From: Cohnella caldifontis
GTDB lineage: Bacteria > Bacillota > Bacilli > Paenibacillales > Paenibacillaceae
DNA length: 64,000 nucleotides
Reading direction: 5' to 3'
Assembly (NCBI RefSeq): GCF_029360585.1
Contig: NZ_JAQZSJ010000001.1
Span: 124,001 to 188,000 of the forward strand
The number at the start of each line of letters is the position of its first letter. Within the stretch, counting starts at the first letter, position 1. Position numbers and translations under genes: made by a program. Below, piece by piece: positions 17,601-25,775 of this stretch. The notes beneath the pieces were generated by a model that was given only the letters and a program-made list of their open reading frames with translations, searched no databases and was not told the DNA's origin.

Positions 17601-18506
17601 GTGGAATTCCGCCAATTGATTTACGCCATCCAAATCGCCTCCGAACGCAACTTCTCCCGCGCGGCCGAGAAACTGCACATCGCCCAGCCCTCGCTCAGCC
17701 AGCAGTTGTCCAAGCTGGAGAAGGAGCTGGGCGTGCTGCTGTTCAAGCGCAGCACCAACTCCGTGGAGCTGACGCACGCGGGATCGGTATTCGTAAACAA
17801 AGCCCGGCATATCGTGGACATGACGGAGCAGCTCCGGCGCGAAATGGAAGACCTCGCCGATCTGCGCAAAGGCCGGGTCGTCGTCGGCAGCGTGCCCATG
17901 ACGGGCGCCCACGTGCTGCCGGATGTCCTGCCCGCGTTCCGGGCGGCCTATCCGGAGATCGAAGTCGTGCTCATCGAGGAGACGAGCCGCAACCTGGAGG
18001 AGCTGACCGTCAGCGGCAACACGGACGTCTGCCTGCTCTCCCTCCCCCTGAACGAACCGGCGCTCACCTACCAGCCCGTCATTGAAGAAGAGATTTGCCT
18101 GGCGGTGCCGCCCGACCATCCGATCGCCTCGGCAAGCCGCGGCGGCCTTGTCCCCCTGGATTCGCTCCGGGACGAGCCGTTCATTTTATTGAAGAAAGGA
18201 CAAGGCTTCCGCGCCATCGCGCATGACTTGTGCGGCAAGGCGGGTTTCGAGCCCCGCGTCGTGTTCGAGAGCGGAAACATCGAGACGGTGCAGGCGCTGG
18301 TCGCGGCGGGCATGGGCATCTCCTTCGTCCCCCGCATGATCGTCCGGGGCGATTGGAGCGGACGCGCGCCCGTCTATTTGTCTTTGGAAGGACGCCCCAC
18401 GCGGACGCTGGTGCTGGCCTACCGCAAAGGCCGCTATTTGTCCAACGCGGCCGAAGCGTTCATCGAAACGTTCACCCGCACGATCCGGAATCTCCGCCGC
18501 GAGTAA
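17601..18506 (+). CDS. LysR family transcriptional regulator
   Basis: The 301-residue protein starts at GTG 17601 with the usual LysR opening M-E-F-R-Q-L. The helix-turn-helix covers residues 15-40 (FSRAAEKLHIAQPSLSQQL). A periplasmic-binding-protein-like effector domain follows from about residue 90 to the end. Divergent orientation to leuCD suggests control of that operon; the effector is not evident. It resembles the CysL/GltC/CynR branch rather than any one regulator I could name. Confidence 0.9.
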   Translation: MEFRQLIYAIQIASERNFSRAAEKLHIAQPSLSQQLSKLEKELGVLLFKRSTNSVELTHAGSVFVNKARHIVDMTEQLRREMEDLADLRKGRVVVGSVPMTGAHVLPDVLPAFRAAYPEIEVVLIEETSRNLEELTVSGNTDVCLLSLPLNEPALTYQPVIEEEICLAVPPDHPIASASRGGLVPLDSLRDEPFILLKKGQGFRAIAHDLCGKAGFEPRVVFESGNIETVQALVAAGMGISFVPRMIVRGDWSGRAPVYLSLEGRPTRTLVLAYRKGRYLSNAAEAFIETFTRTIRNLRRE

Positions 18507-18518
18507 GACAAGCCAGAT

Positions 18519-18532
18519 ATGACATTTGTCAT
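18519..18532. promoter_or_regulatory. palindrome ATGACA-TT-TGTCAT, candidate response-regulator operator
   Basis: A perfect 6-base inverted repeat lies about 60 bases before a possible -10 box (TATGAT, 18579-18584) and about 110 bases before the ABC ATPase start. NarL/DesR-class response regulators bind short inverted repeats of this kind, and one is encoded at the end of the same operon. Confidence 0.45.
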
Positions 18533-18631
18533 CCCGAATCCATTACATTCATGAATATGGAAGTTCCTTCCGACACGTTATGATGGTTTTGCAAGGTTGA
18601 TCCATAACGAACGGACGGGAGCGTGTTAGGT

Positions 18632-19528
18632 TTGAAAGCTGCCATTCAATTGGAGCGCGTAACGAAAACGTTTAAAGGAAAAAAAGCCGTCGACGACTTG
18701 TCGCTGACCGTAGAGGCCGGTACGGTGCTGGCGCTGCTCGGGCCCAACGGGGCCGGAAAAACGACCACGATTTCCATGATCCTGGGGCTTCAGCAGCCGA
18801 GTTCCGGAAAGGTAAAGCTGCTGGAAGACGATCCCCGCAGCCCCAAAGTCCGGGACCGGATCGGGGCGATGCTGCAAGAGATCAGCGTGATCGACAATCT
18901 GAAAGTCGGCGAGACGATCAACTTGTTCCGCAGCTATTTCTCCCGTCCCCTGCCGCTCGACCAGCTGCTGCTGATTTCCGGGTTGGAGAAAGAGAAGGAC
19001 AAAATGGCGACGGCCCTCTCGGGCGGCCAGCAGCGCCGGCTCGGCTTCGCGATGGCGGCGGCCGGCGACCCGGACATTATTTTCCTCGACGAGCCGACCG
19101 TCGGCATGGACGTCACGAGCCGCCAGTTGTTCTGGGACACGATCCGGGCGATGGCTTCCCGGGGCAAAACGGTCGTGCTGACCACCCACTATCTCGAGGA
19201 AGCGGACCAACTCGCCGACCGGATCGTCGTCATCGACCGCGGCCGGGTCATCGCCGACGGCACGCCGAGCGAGATCAAGGCCGGCACTACGGGCCGGATC
19301 ATCTCGTTCACGGCGGGAGCCGGCGTCACGGACATCGCGCTCAGGCGACTGCCGGGCGTCACGGACACCGAATGGAGCGGACGCCGGGTGAAGCTGTACA
19401 GCGGCGACACCGACCGGTTGATTTTCGCCCTGGTGGAAAACCGGATCGACATGCGCGACATCGAAATCCAAAGCGGCGGTTTGGAAGAAGCGTTCCAAGC
19501 GCTCGTCCAACCGGCCAAAGAAGCGTAA
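18632..19528 (+). CDS. ABC transporter ATP-binding protein
   Basis: Start TTG 18632 is preferred because GGGAG lies 10 bases upstream; the GTG at 18623 is only one base from it. The 298-residue product has Walker A LGPNGAGKTTT, signature LSGGQQRRLG and Walker B IIFLDEPTVGMD. It should energise the ABC-2 permease encoded 18 bases downstream. With the kinase and regulator behind it the gene set matches the layout of B. subtilis yvfRSTU and the linearmycin-resistance lnr operon, so lipid- or antibiotic-linked export is a reasonable inference; the substrate is unknown. Confidence 0.9.
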   Translation: MKAAIQLERVTKTFKGKKAVDDLSLTVEAGTVLALLGPNGAGKTTTISMILGLQQPSSGKVKLLEDDPRSPKVRDRIGAMLQEISVIDNLKVGETINLFRSYFSRPLPLDQLLLISGLEKEKDKMATALSGGQQRRLGFAMAAAGDPDIIFLDEPTVGMDVTSRQLFWDTIRAMASRGKTVVLTTHYLEEADQLADRIVVIDRGRVIADGTPSEIKAGTTGRIISFTAGAGVTDIALRRLPGVTDTEWSGRRVKLYSGDTDRLIFALVENRIDMRDIEIQSGGLEEAFQALVQPAKEA

Positions 19529-19546
19529 AAGGAGCGGGATGAAACG

Positions 19547-20299
19547 ATGAATACGACTTTCTCGGCCACGTGGGCCCAATGCAAAGCGGAGCTGCTCCGC
19601 ACGATCCGGAACCGGCGGTTCGTCTTCTTCTCGGTCATCATGCCGGTCGCTTTCTTCTTCATTTTCTCCAGCACGGTGGGCAGCGACGTGAAAATCGGCA
19701 GCGTGGACTTCACCTCCTATTATTTGATGTCAATGACCGTCTACGGCGTCATCGGCGCGAGCCTCACCTCGTTCGCCCAGCGCGTCTCCAAAGAGCGCGT
19801 ACAGGGTTGGATCCGGCTGCTCCGCATCACCCCTCTTCCATCCTGGTCGTACGTCCTTTCGAAAATCGTTGCGCAGGGCGTGATCAACCTGGCGATCATC
19901 CTGGTCGTCTTCGTCGTCGGCGGGATCGGGAAACAGATCGATCTGCCGGTCTCCGTCTGGCTGGAAAGCGGGCTGTGGATTTGGATCGGCGGGTTCGCAT
20001 TCATGGCGCTCGGCACGCTGATCGGCTCGATGCGCAATCCCGACGCGGTGCAGGTATTGGCTCTGATCGTCTACATGTCCCTCTCGATCCTGGGCGGCCT
20101 CTGGTTCCCGACCAGCACGATGTCCGGCGCGATGCAGACGATCGCCAAAATCACCCCGACGTACCGTCTCGGCCAAGGCGCCTGGAACCTGGTCGGCGGA
20201 GAAGCGATCGACTGGGCCGGGGTCGGCATTCTGGCGGCATATGCGGTCGTGTTTATGCTAATATCGGCTTATATCATGAAGAAACAGGAAGCGGTCTGA
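19547..20299 (+). CDS. ABC-2 type transporter permease
   Basis: This 250-residue integral membrane protein has about six hydrophobic segments (residues 28-46, 58-80, 105-130, 143-160, 170-192 and 225-245), the ABC-2 pattern. It lies between the ATPase and the histidine kinase; only one base separates its stop from the kinase start. It should form the pore of the exporter with two copies of the ATPase. The ribosome binding site is AAGGAGCGGG. Confidence 0.88.
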   Translation: MNTTFSATWAQCKAELLRTIRNRRFVFFSVIMPVAFFFIFSSTVGSDVKIGSVDFTSYYLMSMTVYGVIGASLTSFAQRVSKERVQGWIRLLRITPLPSWSYVLSKIVAQGVINLAIILVVFVVGGIGKQIDLPVSVWLESGLWIWIGGFAFMALGTLIGSMRNPDAVQVLALIVYMSLSILGGLWFPTSTMSGAMQTIAKITPTYRLGQGAWNLVGGEAIDWAGVGILAAYAVVFMLISAYIMKKQEAV

Positions 20300-20300
20300 G

Positions 20301-21458
20301 ATGAAATTGCCGCAGCTGCTGCGCAAGCGGCCCCGGGAGGGGCCGCCTTTGGCCTTTTCCCTCGTCTGGCTTTGCTATATGGTGTTTCCGATCAGCGCGC
20401 TGCTCGCGAAGCCTTGGGAGGAAGAAGTTCTCGGCTTCTCCATCGTTGCCGTTTTCACGGTTATCTATATGCTCAGCTACTTGCTGCAACGCGGGAAACT
20501 GCTGTTCGTGCTGGGCCAGATCGTCATTATCGGCTATTTCGCTTACCGCTATGACGTGAATTTCCTGTACTTGGGCTTTTACCCGTCGCCGCTGATCGGA
20601 ATGCTTCCGAAGCTATGGCAGTCTTTGACCGGCGCGTCGGCCTTGGTGGCTTTATTCGTCTTCATCGGCTGGCATCATCATCTGCCGTCGCATCCCGACA
20701 TGGCGATCCAGTTGCTGCCGGCGCTGCTCATCATGCTGTTCATGCCGGTCATGCTACGGATCGGCCGGCGTTCCAAAGAACTGCGGGATAAGCTGGTGCT
20801 CGCCAACGAAGAAATCGCGCGCCTTTCCAAGATCGAAGAGCGCCAAAGGATTTCCCGCGACCTGCACGACACCTTGGGGCATACGTTGTCCTTGATCACG
20901 CTGAAGAGCGAATTGGCCGAAAAGCTGGTCGTCAAGCAGCCGGACAGGGCCATCCAGGAAATCCGCGACATTCAGTTCACGTCGCGTTCCGCGCTCAAGC
21001 AGGTTCGGGAGCTGGTGACCGGCATGAACGCCGCGACCGTCCGGGACGAGCTCACGAGCGCCAAGCAGATATTGGCCGCGGCGGGCATCGTCCTGGAAAC
21101 CGAATGCGCGCTCGGGGACGGAAACGCTCCTCCCCCGCTCGTCGACAACATTCTCGGCATGTGCTTGAAGGAAGCGGTCACCAACGTCGTGAAGCATAGC
21201 CGGGCCGGCGTATGCAGGATCGCTTGGGCGGAGGGGCCGGACCGCTACACCCTTACCGTGTCGGACAACGGAGTCGGATCGGCGTCGGTTTCGGCAGCGG
21301 AATCGCCCGGCAAGAACGGGCTGAACGGCATGCGGGAAAGGCTGAAGCTGGTGGACGGACGAATGGAATTCGGCCCGGCCGGCAGCCGTGGAACCCGCGT
21401 CGTGATTACGGTTCCGAAAATCGCGAGACAGCAAGAAACGGAGGGATCGCACGCATGA
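20301..21458 (+). CDS. sensor histidine kinase, DesK/NarL-partner type
   Basis: The 385-residue protein has an N-terminal membrane region of about five helices (residues 15-155) and a short coiled coil. A HisKA_3 dimerisation helix follows with the phospho-acceptor His in SRDLHDTLGHTLSLITLKSE, then a HATPase domain with N-box EAVTNVVKHS and G-box DNGVG and GLNGMRERL. There is no large extracellular domain, so it probably senses a signal in the membrane, as DesK and the linearmycin sensor do. It overlaps the regulator gene by 4 bases. Confidence 0.92.
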   Translation: MKLPQLLRKRPREGPPLAFSLVWLCYMVFPISALLAKPWEEEVLGFSIVAVFTVIYMLSYLLQRGKLLFVLGQIVIIGYFAYRYDVNFLYLGFYPSPLIGMLPKLWQSLTGASALVALFVFIGWHHHLPSHPDMAIQLLPALLIMLFMPVMLRIGRRSKELRDKLVLANEEIARLSKIEERQRISRDLHDTLGHTLSLITLKSELAEKLVVKQPDRAIQEIRDIQFTSRSALKQVRELVTGMNAATVRDELTSAKQILAAAGIVLETECALGDGNAPPPLVDNILGMCLKEAVTNVVKHSRAGVCRIAWAEGPDRYTLTVSDNGVGSASVSAAESPGKNGLNGMRERLKLVDGRMEFGPAGSRGTRVVITVPKIARQQETEGSHA

Positions 21459-22057
21459 GGGTTATCGTGGCGGAAGACCAGGGCATGCTTCGGGGAGCGC
21501 TGAGCGCGCTGCTCGACCTGGAAGACGATATCGAGGTGGTCGGTCAGGCCGAGAACGGCGAGCAGGCGCTGGAAATGATCCGCAACCTGCGTCCCGACCT
21601 GTGCGTGATGGACATCGAAATGCCGAAGCTTTCCGGACTGGACGTAGCCGAACGGCTGAAAGCGGACGGCGACCCGTGCCGGGTCGTCATCTTGACGACG
21701 TTCTCCCGCTCCGGGTATTTCCAGCGGGCCATGCGGGCGGGCATTCGGGGATTCCTGCTCAAGGATTCTCCGTTCGACGAGCTGTCCGCTTCGCTGCGCC
21801 GGGTGTTCGAAGGCGGCCGGGCTGTCAGTCCGGAGTTGGCGATTACGCTTTACGAAGCGGAGAACCCCCTCACCGAACGGGAACGCGAAGTGCTGAAGCT
21901 GGCCCGGGACGGACTGCCGGCCGGCGACATCGCCGCGAGGCTCTACCTGTCCGCCGGGACGGTGCGGAATTATTTGTCCGAAGCGATCCAGAAGCTGGAG
22001 GCGAAAAACCGCATCGAGGCGATCGCCGTCGCGGAGCGGAACGGCTGGCTGGATTAA
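21455..22057 (+). CDS. response regulator, NarL/DesR family
   Basis: The 200-residue protein starts at the ATG overlapping the kinase stop (ATGA). The receiver domain (1-120) has the acidic pair in VAEDQGM, the phospho-acceptor Asp in CVMDIEMPKLSG and the Lys in LLKDSPFDEL. The C-terminal LuxR-type helix-turn-helix includes LTEREREVLKLARDGL and SAGTVRNYLSEAIQKL. It very likely controls its own ABC exporter operon, possibly through the palindrome at 18519-18532. Confidence 0.93.
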   Translation: MRVIVAEDQGMLRGALSALLDLEDDIEVVGQAENGEQALEMIRNLRPDLCVMDIEMPKLSGLDVAERLKADGDPCRVVILTTFSRSGYFQRAMRAGIRGFLLKDSPFDELSASLRRVFEGGRAVSPELAITLYEAENPLTEREREVLKLARDGLPAGDIAARLYLSAGTVRNYLSEAIQKLEAKNRIEAIAVAERNGWLD

Positions 22058-22087
22058 GCGGAAGGCTGACTCGCGTTGCACGAACAT

Positions 22088-22126
22088 AGCGCCCCGGCTC
22101 GTCGATTGCGGCGGCCGGGGCGCTTT
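22088..22126. terminator. bidirectional terminator between the response regulator and mtnU
   Basis: AGCGCCCCGGC and GCCGGGGCGCT form a stem of 11 pairs followed by TTTGCGTTT on the plus strand. It separates two convergent genes. Confidence 0.75.
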
Positions 22127-22130
22127 GCGT

Positions 22131-22928
22131 TTACTGGTATAGATGCGGCCTGCGGTCTTCGAACACCGGAATGCGCCCGCGGACTTCTTCGGCCAGCCGC
22201 GGATCGATTTCGGCGGTAAGGATCGTCTCCTCTTCGCCCGCCTCCGCGATCACTTCGCCCCAGGGATCGATCACCATCGAGTGCCCGAAAAAGTTCGATT
22301 TTCCGCTCACTCCGACCGTATTGCAGGCCACGACGAACATTTGGTTTTCGATCGCTCTCGCCTGGAGCAGCGTTCTCCAATGGTGCAGCCGCGGGTGCGG
22401 CCACTCCGCCGGCACGAAGAGCAGCTTCGCGCCGTCCAAGGCGAGCTTGCGGGCCAGCTCGGGAAAACGGATATCGTAGCAGATCATCGCCCCGGCCGGC
22501 ACGCCTTCGAGCTCGAAGCGGCACAGCCGGTCGCCCGCCTGCAGGTGCAAATGCTCGTCCATCAAACGGAACAAGTGGATTTTCGAATAATCCGCCAGCT
22601 CCCGGCCGTCCCTGCCGTACATGCGGATCGTATTATATACGCCGCCGTCCCGTTTCTCCGCGATCGATCCCGCCAGCACGTTCACGCCGTGGGCACGGCA
22701 GAAGTCCGAGAAAAACGCCTTCGTCCGCTCCCCGTCCGGATCGGCCAACTCGCCGATTCGGTCCAGGGCGTAGCCCGCGTTCCACATTTCGGGCAGCACG
22801 ATCAAATCCGGCTTCGGCTGACGGACGACCGCGTCCTTCAGCCGCGCTTCCATGCGGGCGAAATTGACCTCGGGATTCCCGGCCTCTATGTTCATCTGAA
22901 TCAACGAAATACGCAACGTTCCGCTCAT
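22131..22928 (-). CDS. mtnU: carbon-nitrogen hydrolase, probable 2-oxoglutaramate amidase of methionine salvage
   Basis: The ATG at 22928 has GGAGGAAC upstream and gives 265 residues. The nitrilase-superfamily triad is visible: Glu in DLIVLPEMWNAGY, Lys in YSKIHLFR and Cys in GAMICYDIRFPE. It lies back to back with an aminotransferase gene, as mtnU (ykrU) and mtnE (ykrV) do in B. subtilis. There the amidase is thought to hydrolyse the 2-oxo-acid amide left when glutamine serves as amino donor. The specific substrate is inferred from context. Confidence 0.8.
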   Translation of the reverse strand: MSGTLRISLIQMNIEAGNPEVNFARMEARLKDAVVRQPKPDLIVLPEMWNAGYALDRIGELADPDGERTKAFFSDFCRAHGVNVLAGSIAEKRDGGVYNTIRMYGRDGRELADYSKIHLFRLMDEHLHLQAGDRLCRFELEGVPAGAMICYDIRFPELARKLALDGAKLLFVPAEWPHPRLHHWRTLLQARAIENQMFVVACNTVGVSGKSNFFGHSMVIDPWGEVIAEAGEEETILTAEIDPRLAEEVRGRIPVFEDRRPHLYQ

Positions 22929-23019
22929 GTTCGTTCCTCCGGTTCGCGACGAAAATGAATTGTTCCCATCGTACTCCATCCGGGACCGTTCGGCAATACG
23001 CCCGCCGCCTCCCGATCCG

Positions 23020-23048
23020 TTGCCGAACCCCTGCGGTTGTGCTAAAGT
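23020..23048 (+). promoter_or_regulatory. probable promoter of mtnE
   Basis: TTGCCG (23020-23025) and TAAAGT (23043-23048) are 17 bases apart, about 40 bases before the start codon. No S-box (SAM) riboswitch was found in this 160-base divergent region. Confidence 0.4.
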
Positions 23049-23087
23049 CAAACCTATCAGAAGTGAGACGGAGCGTGACGGGTACCC

Positions 23088-24260
23088 ATGTCTTTCATTC
23101 AACCGGCAGACCGACTGCGGACGCTGCCCGAGCAATTTTTCGCTTCCCTGGTCGCCAAAGCGAACGCCCGCGCCGCCATGGGGCGCGACGTCATCAACTT
23201 GGGGCAAGGCAATCCCGATCTGCCGACGCCTCCCCATATCGTGGAGACGCTGCAGAAAGCAGCGGTCAACCCGCAATACCACCGCTATCCGCCGTTCCGC
23301 GGTTTTCCGTTCTTGAAGGAGGCCGTAGCCATGCGCTACAAGGAAGATTACGGCGTCGAGCTCGACCCTGCCCGCGAAGTCGCCATCCTGTTCGGCGGCA
23401 AAACCGGCCTCGTGGAAATCAGCCAATGCCTGCTGAACCCGGGCGACGTCTGCCTCGTGCCGGATCCCGGTTATCCGGACTACTGGTCGGGGGTCGCGCT
23501 GGCCGAAGCGGAGATGGCTTTCATGCCGCTGTTGGAGAACCGCGCTTTCCTTCCCGATTACGGCGCGATCGATCCCGGTCTCCTAAGCCGGGCCAAGCTG
23601 ATGTTCCTTAACTATCCGAACAACCCGACCGGAGCGGCCGCGACGCCGGCGTTCTATGAAGAAACCGTGGCGTTCGCCCGGAAACACGGCATCGCCGTGG
23701 CCAGCGACTTCGCGTACGGGGCGATCGGGTTCGACGGCAAACGCCCGGTGAGCTTCTTGGAGACGCCCGGCGCCAAAGAAGTCGGCGTCGAATTCTACAC
23801 GCTGTCCAAGAGCTACAACATGGCCGGCTGGCGCGTCGGGTTCGCGCTCGGCAACGCCGAAATCGTCGAAATGCTCAACCTCATCCAAGATCATTATTAC
23901 TGCAGCTTGTTCGGCGGCATTCAGGAAGCGGCCGCCGCGGCGCTGACGGGAACCCAGCAGCCGGTGCGGGAACTCGTCGCGGCGTACGAGAAGCGCCGCG
24001 ATGCTCTGTTCGCCGCGCTCGACCGGATCGGCTGGACGTCCGCTAAGCCGGCAGGCTCCTTCTTCTGCTGGCTGCCCGTTCCGAAAGGCTATACGTCCGT
24101 CGCGTTCGCGGACAAGCTGCTGGAGGAAGCCGACGTCGTCGTCGCGCCGGGCAGCGGGTTCGGAACGAGCGGCGATGGCTACGTTCGGCTCGGCCTGCTC
24201 GCGCCTGAAGCGCGGTTGGAAGAAGCGGCGGAACGCATCGGACGGCTCGGCCTTTTTTAA
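23088..24260 (+). CDS. mtnE: PLP-dependent aminotransferase, probable MtnE of methionine salvage
   Basis: The 390-residue protein is a fold-type I class I/II aminotransferase. The PLP lysine lies in TLSKSYNMAGWRVGFA, the Asp/Tyr pair in ASDFAYG, the substrate loop NYPNNPTGA and the Arg region in GYVRLGLL. In B. subtilis MtnE makes methionine from 4-methylthio-2-oxobutyrate. Assignment rests on its divergent pairing with mtnU and the presence of mtnW, mtnX and mtnB about 4 kb downstream. A general aromatic or alanine aminotransferase is the alternative. Confidence 0.75.
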   Translation: MSFIQPADRLRTLPEQFFASLVAKANARAAMGRDVINLGQGNPDLPTPPHIVETLQKAAVNPQYHRYPPFRGFPFLKEAVAMRYKEDYGVELDPAREVAILFGGKTGLVEISQCLLNPGDVCLVPDPGYPDYWSGVALAEAEMAFMPLLENRAFLPDYGAIDPGLLSRAKLMFLNYPNNPTGAAATPAFYEETVAFARKHGIAVASDFAYGAIGFDGKRPVSFLETPGAKEVGVEFYTLSKSYNMAGWRVGFALGNAEIVEMLNLIQDHYYCSLFGGIQEAAAAALTGTQQPVRELVAAYEKRRDALFAALDRIGWTSAKPAGSFFCWLPVPKGYTSVAFADKLLEEADVVVAPGSGFGTSGDGYVRLGLLAPEARLEEAAERIGRLGLF

Positions 24261-24295
24261 GCGAAGCGGCGCCGAACTTACGGCCCCTGGATTTC

Positions 24296-24324
24296 TTTAC
24301 AAGGCCGGCGGGGCGTGGTATTCT
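24296..24324 (+). promoter_or_regulatory. sigma-A promoter of the proBAC transcript
   Basis: TTTACA (24296-24301) and TATTCT (24319-24324) with an exact 17-base spacer start the T-box leader near 24331. Confidence 0.75.
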
Positions 24325-24330
24325 GATAAA

Positions 24331-24570
24331 AACGCGTTGACGGGAACCAAACAGCGGAATCGGACATGTTCAGAGAGTAAATTTCGTGGGCTGTGAAAAT
24401 TTACCGTGATCCCCGCCTCCCCCATCCCCGAGCGGCCGGCGACAAGCCGGACAGTGCCTGCTGTTATCAGGACCTGAAGAGGACGGCCGCATGGCGCTTT
24501 ATGCCCGCCGTCAACAAAGGTGGTACCGCGGAAGCCAAGCTTCCGTCCTTTGCGGACGGGAGCTTTTTTT
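24331..24570 (+). promoter_or_regulatory. T-box leader (probably tRNA-Pro) upstream of proB
   Basis: The conserved T-box AAGGTGGTACCGCG stands at 24517-24530, just before a terminator (24537-24570). An AGAGAG element at 24371-24376, followed by a small stem-loop (TAAATTT pairing AAATTTA), fits distal Stem I. The 3' side of Stem I contains CCT and CCC triplets near 24418-24425, and a CCG occurs at about 24405; all are proline codons, but I could not fix the specifier by folding. Uncharged tRNA should pair with the leader and prevent termination, turning on proBAC when proline is short. Confidence 0.88.
24537..24570 (+). terminator. T-box regulated terminator
   Basis: AAGCTTCCGTCC pairs with GGACGGGAGCTT (one G-U pair), followed by a T run. 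Part of the 5' side competes with the antiterminator formed by the T-box sequence. Confidence 0.88.
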
Positions 24571-24647
24571 GCGTTTTGCGCTCCGTTTGCCTCATCCCTA
24601 TCGGAATTACGACATCGAATTGAAGGACGGAAAGGAAGTAAGGAACG

Positions 24648-25775
24648 ATGGGCCAACGAATCGTGGTGAAAATCGGAAGCAGTTCGCTGACGGCCGAGGA
24701 AGGCGGGTTGAACCGGGGCAAAGTGGATTTCATGGCGGATGAGCTGGCGTCCCTGTACGCCGCGGGCCATGAAGTGCTGCTCGTCACGTCGGGCGCCGTC
24801 GCCGCCGGATTCCGGCAGATCGGCTACGCGTCCCGGCCGAAGCTGGTGCACGAGAAGCAAGCCGCCGCGGCCGTCGGACAGGCGCTGCTCATGCAAGCCT
24901 ACCAGGAGGCGTTCGTCCGGCACGGAATCCCGGTCGCGCAGCTCCTGCTCACCCGGCCGGATTTCGGGCACCGCGACCGCGCCCAGAACGCCCAGCGGAC
25001 CGTGGAAGAGCTGCTGAAGCAGCGCGTCCTCCCGATTTTCAACGAGAATGACACGGTCGCGGTGGATGAGCTCAAATTCGGGGAGAACGACACGCTCTCG
25101 GCGCTGGTCGCCAACTTGGTCAAGGCCGACGGGCTCTACATCCTGACCGACATGGACGGCTTATACACCGCGGATCCGCGGAAGTCCCCCGGCGCTTCGA
25201 AAATCGGCCGCGTCGACGTCATTTCCGAAGACCTGTACCGGATCGCGAGCGGAGCGGGATCGTCGGTCGGCACAGGAGGCATGCGTTCCAAAATCGAAGC
25301 GGCCCGAATCGCCATGCAGGGCGGCATCCCGACCTTCGTGGGCCGGGTGGCCGAACCGGGCGATCTTAGGCAGGCGGTCGCGGGAGACGGCAAAGGCACT
25401 TATTTCATGACCTCCCTCCACTCCTTATCCGCCAAGAAACACTGGATCGGTTTCCTGTCCGTTCCGCAGGGCAAAATCCGCGTCGACGCGGGCGCCGAGC
25501 AAGCGTTGATTCGCGGAGGCAAAAGTCTGCTGCCCGCCGGCGTCATCGCGGCGGAAGGCGACTTCCATCCGGGAGACGTCGTGGAAGTCGCCGGTCCGGA
25601 CGGCCGGACGCTCGGGCGCGGGGTGTCCAACTACGCCGCCTGGCAAATCACGGCCGTGGCCGGGATGGGCAGCGAGGAAGCGGCGAAACGGGTCGAAGCC
25701 GCCCGGGCCGAAGTCATTCACCGCGACGAATGGGTCGCGACCCCGATTATGAAGGAGGCAGGTTCCCATGAGTGA
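24648..25775 (+). CDS. proB: glutamate 5-kinase
   Basis: The 375-residue enzyme phosphorylates glutamate as the first step of proline synthesis. The amino-acid kinase domain (1-260) has VVKIGSSSLT, LLVTSGAVAAG, NENDTVAVDE and GTGGMRSKIEAA. A C-terminal PUA domain (from about residue 280) is present, so it is full length and should be feedback-inhibited by proline. It lies behind the T-box leader and overlaps proA by 8 bases. Confidence 0.97.
   Translation: MGQRIVVKIGSSSLTAEEGGLNRGKVDFMADELASLYAAGHEVLLVTSGAVAAGFRQIGYASRPKLVHEKQAAAAVGQALLMQAYQEAFVRHGIPVAQLLLTRPDFGHRDRAQNAQRTVEELLKQRVLPIFNENDTVAVDELKFGENDTLSALVANLVKADGLYILTDMDGLYTADPRKSPGASKIGRVDVISEDLYRIASGAGSSVGTGGMRSKIEAARIAMQGGIPTFVGRVAEPGDLRQAVAGDGKGTYFMTSLHSLSAKKHWIGFLSVPQGKIRVDAGAEQALIRGGKSLLPAGVIAAEGDFHPGDVVEVAGPDGRTLGRGVSNYAAWQITAVAGMGSEEAAKRVEAARAEVIHRDEWVATPIMKEAGSHE

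Noticed and set aside
22929-23087. SAM riboswitch upstream of mtnE or mtnU
   Set aside because: No S-box core (for example GAGGTGGAGGGA-like elements) is present in this spacer.
24307-24419. GGCGGGG/CCCCGCC as the base of T-box Stem I
   Set aside because: The 5' arm falls in the -35/-10 spacer of a good promoter, so it would not be transcribed.
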